5,029 bases of DNA from Candidatus Dormiibacterota bacterium (GTDB lineage: Bacteria; Chloroflexota; Dormibacteria; Aeolococcales; Aeolococcaceae). The DNA lies in contig PLAX01000054.1 of assembly GCA_003135255.1 (NCBI GenBank), positions 363 to 5,391 of the forward strand, in the 5' to 3' direction. The position numbers and the translations under genes were made by a program. The notes beneath the pieces are model-generated. The model was not told the origin of the DNA and did not search any database. It saw only the letters and a list, made by a program, of their open reading frames with translations. Of this stretch, positions 4,987-5,029 are shown one piece after another (position 1 is the stretch's first letter; every line of letters begins with the position of its first letter).

Positions 4987-5029
4987 TGGCGCTAAAGCTC
5001 CACGCCCTGACCCTCGACGCCGGCCACCG
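4986..5029 (+). CDS. N-terminal fragment of an unidentified protein, gene runs off the right edge
   Basis: Only 14 complete codons are visible, giving MALKLHALTLDAGH. Thirteen of the 14 third positions are G or C, which supports a true reading frame. No Shine-Dalgarno precedes the ATG, so it may be leaderless or have a very short leader. An inverted repeat ends on the start codon. The piece is too short to assign a family. It is divergent from the helix-turn-helix gene, with 264 bp between the starts. Confidence 0.5.
   Translation, partial: MALKLHALTLDAGH

Noticed and set aside
1..5029. A CRISPR array or other long repeat array
   Set aside because: No regularly spaced repeats beyond two-copy short motifs were seen.

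Overview
The window is GC-rich, and its genes put G or C at most third codon positions. It reads as an accessory, probably mobile-element-associated region of a high-GC bacterium. The style of the sensor kinase and the tyrosine recombinase tail would fit an actinomycete-type genome, but this is an impression from protein style and nothing in the window proves a taxon.

Layout. Positions 1-102 (+) are the last 33 codons of a tyrosine site-specific recombinase, including its catalytic tyrosine. Positions 103-494 hold no convincing gene but carry several perfect palindromes and an 11-bp inverted repeat pair. Positions 495-2558/2639 (-) encode a large soluble sensor histidine kinase with the order PAS-GAF-PAS-HisKA_3-HATPase (NarX/DesK class). 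It is convergent with the recombinase, and no response regulator is in view. Positions 2640-3073 are non-coding, with a dense patch of palindromes and direct repeats at about 2890-3010 that resembles an insertion-sequence end or an operator cluster. Positions 3074-3680 (-) hold a two-gene operon: a small three-helix membrane protein followed, 13 bp later, by a 77-residue helical, probably coiled-coil protein. Positions 3752-4315 (+) encode a 187-residue protein whose strand/helix order suggests a divergent GNAT-type acyltransferase. It overlaps by 17 bp, tail to tail, a 140-residue helix-turn-helix DNA-binding protein (4299-4721, -). The helix-turn-helix gene has the best ribosome binding site in the window, a plausible promoter and a tandem 9-bp repeat across that promoter. 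At the right edge a new gene begins at 4986 (+), directly on a perfect 9-6-9 inverted repeat.

How the parts may work together. The recombinase, the small DNA-binding protein, the operator-like repeats and several small unassigned genes are the usual ingredients of the regulatory edge of an integrated element. The helix-turn-helix protein sits between the gene it overlaps and the divergently transcribed gene at the right edge, and it is the natural candidate to act on the 4754-4771 and 4963-4986 repeats; this is inference. The kinase probably works with a response regulator encoded elsewhere. I found no complete described defence, toxin-antitoxin or biosynthetic system. The most unusual parts are the start-codon operator at 4963-4996, the repeat-covered promoter at 4739-4771, the atypical GNAT-like protein and the unassigned membrane/coiled-coil pair.
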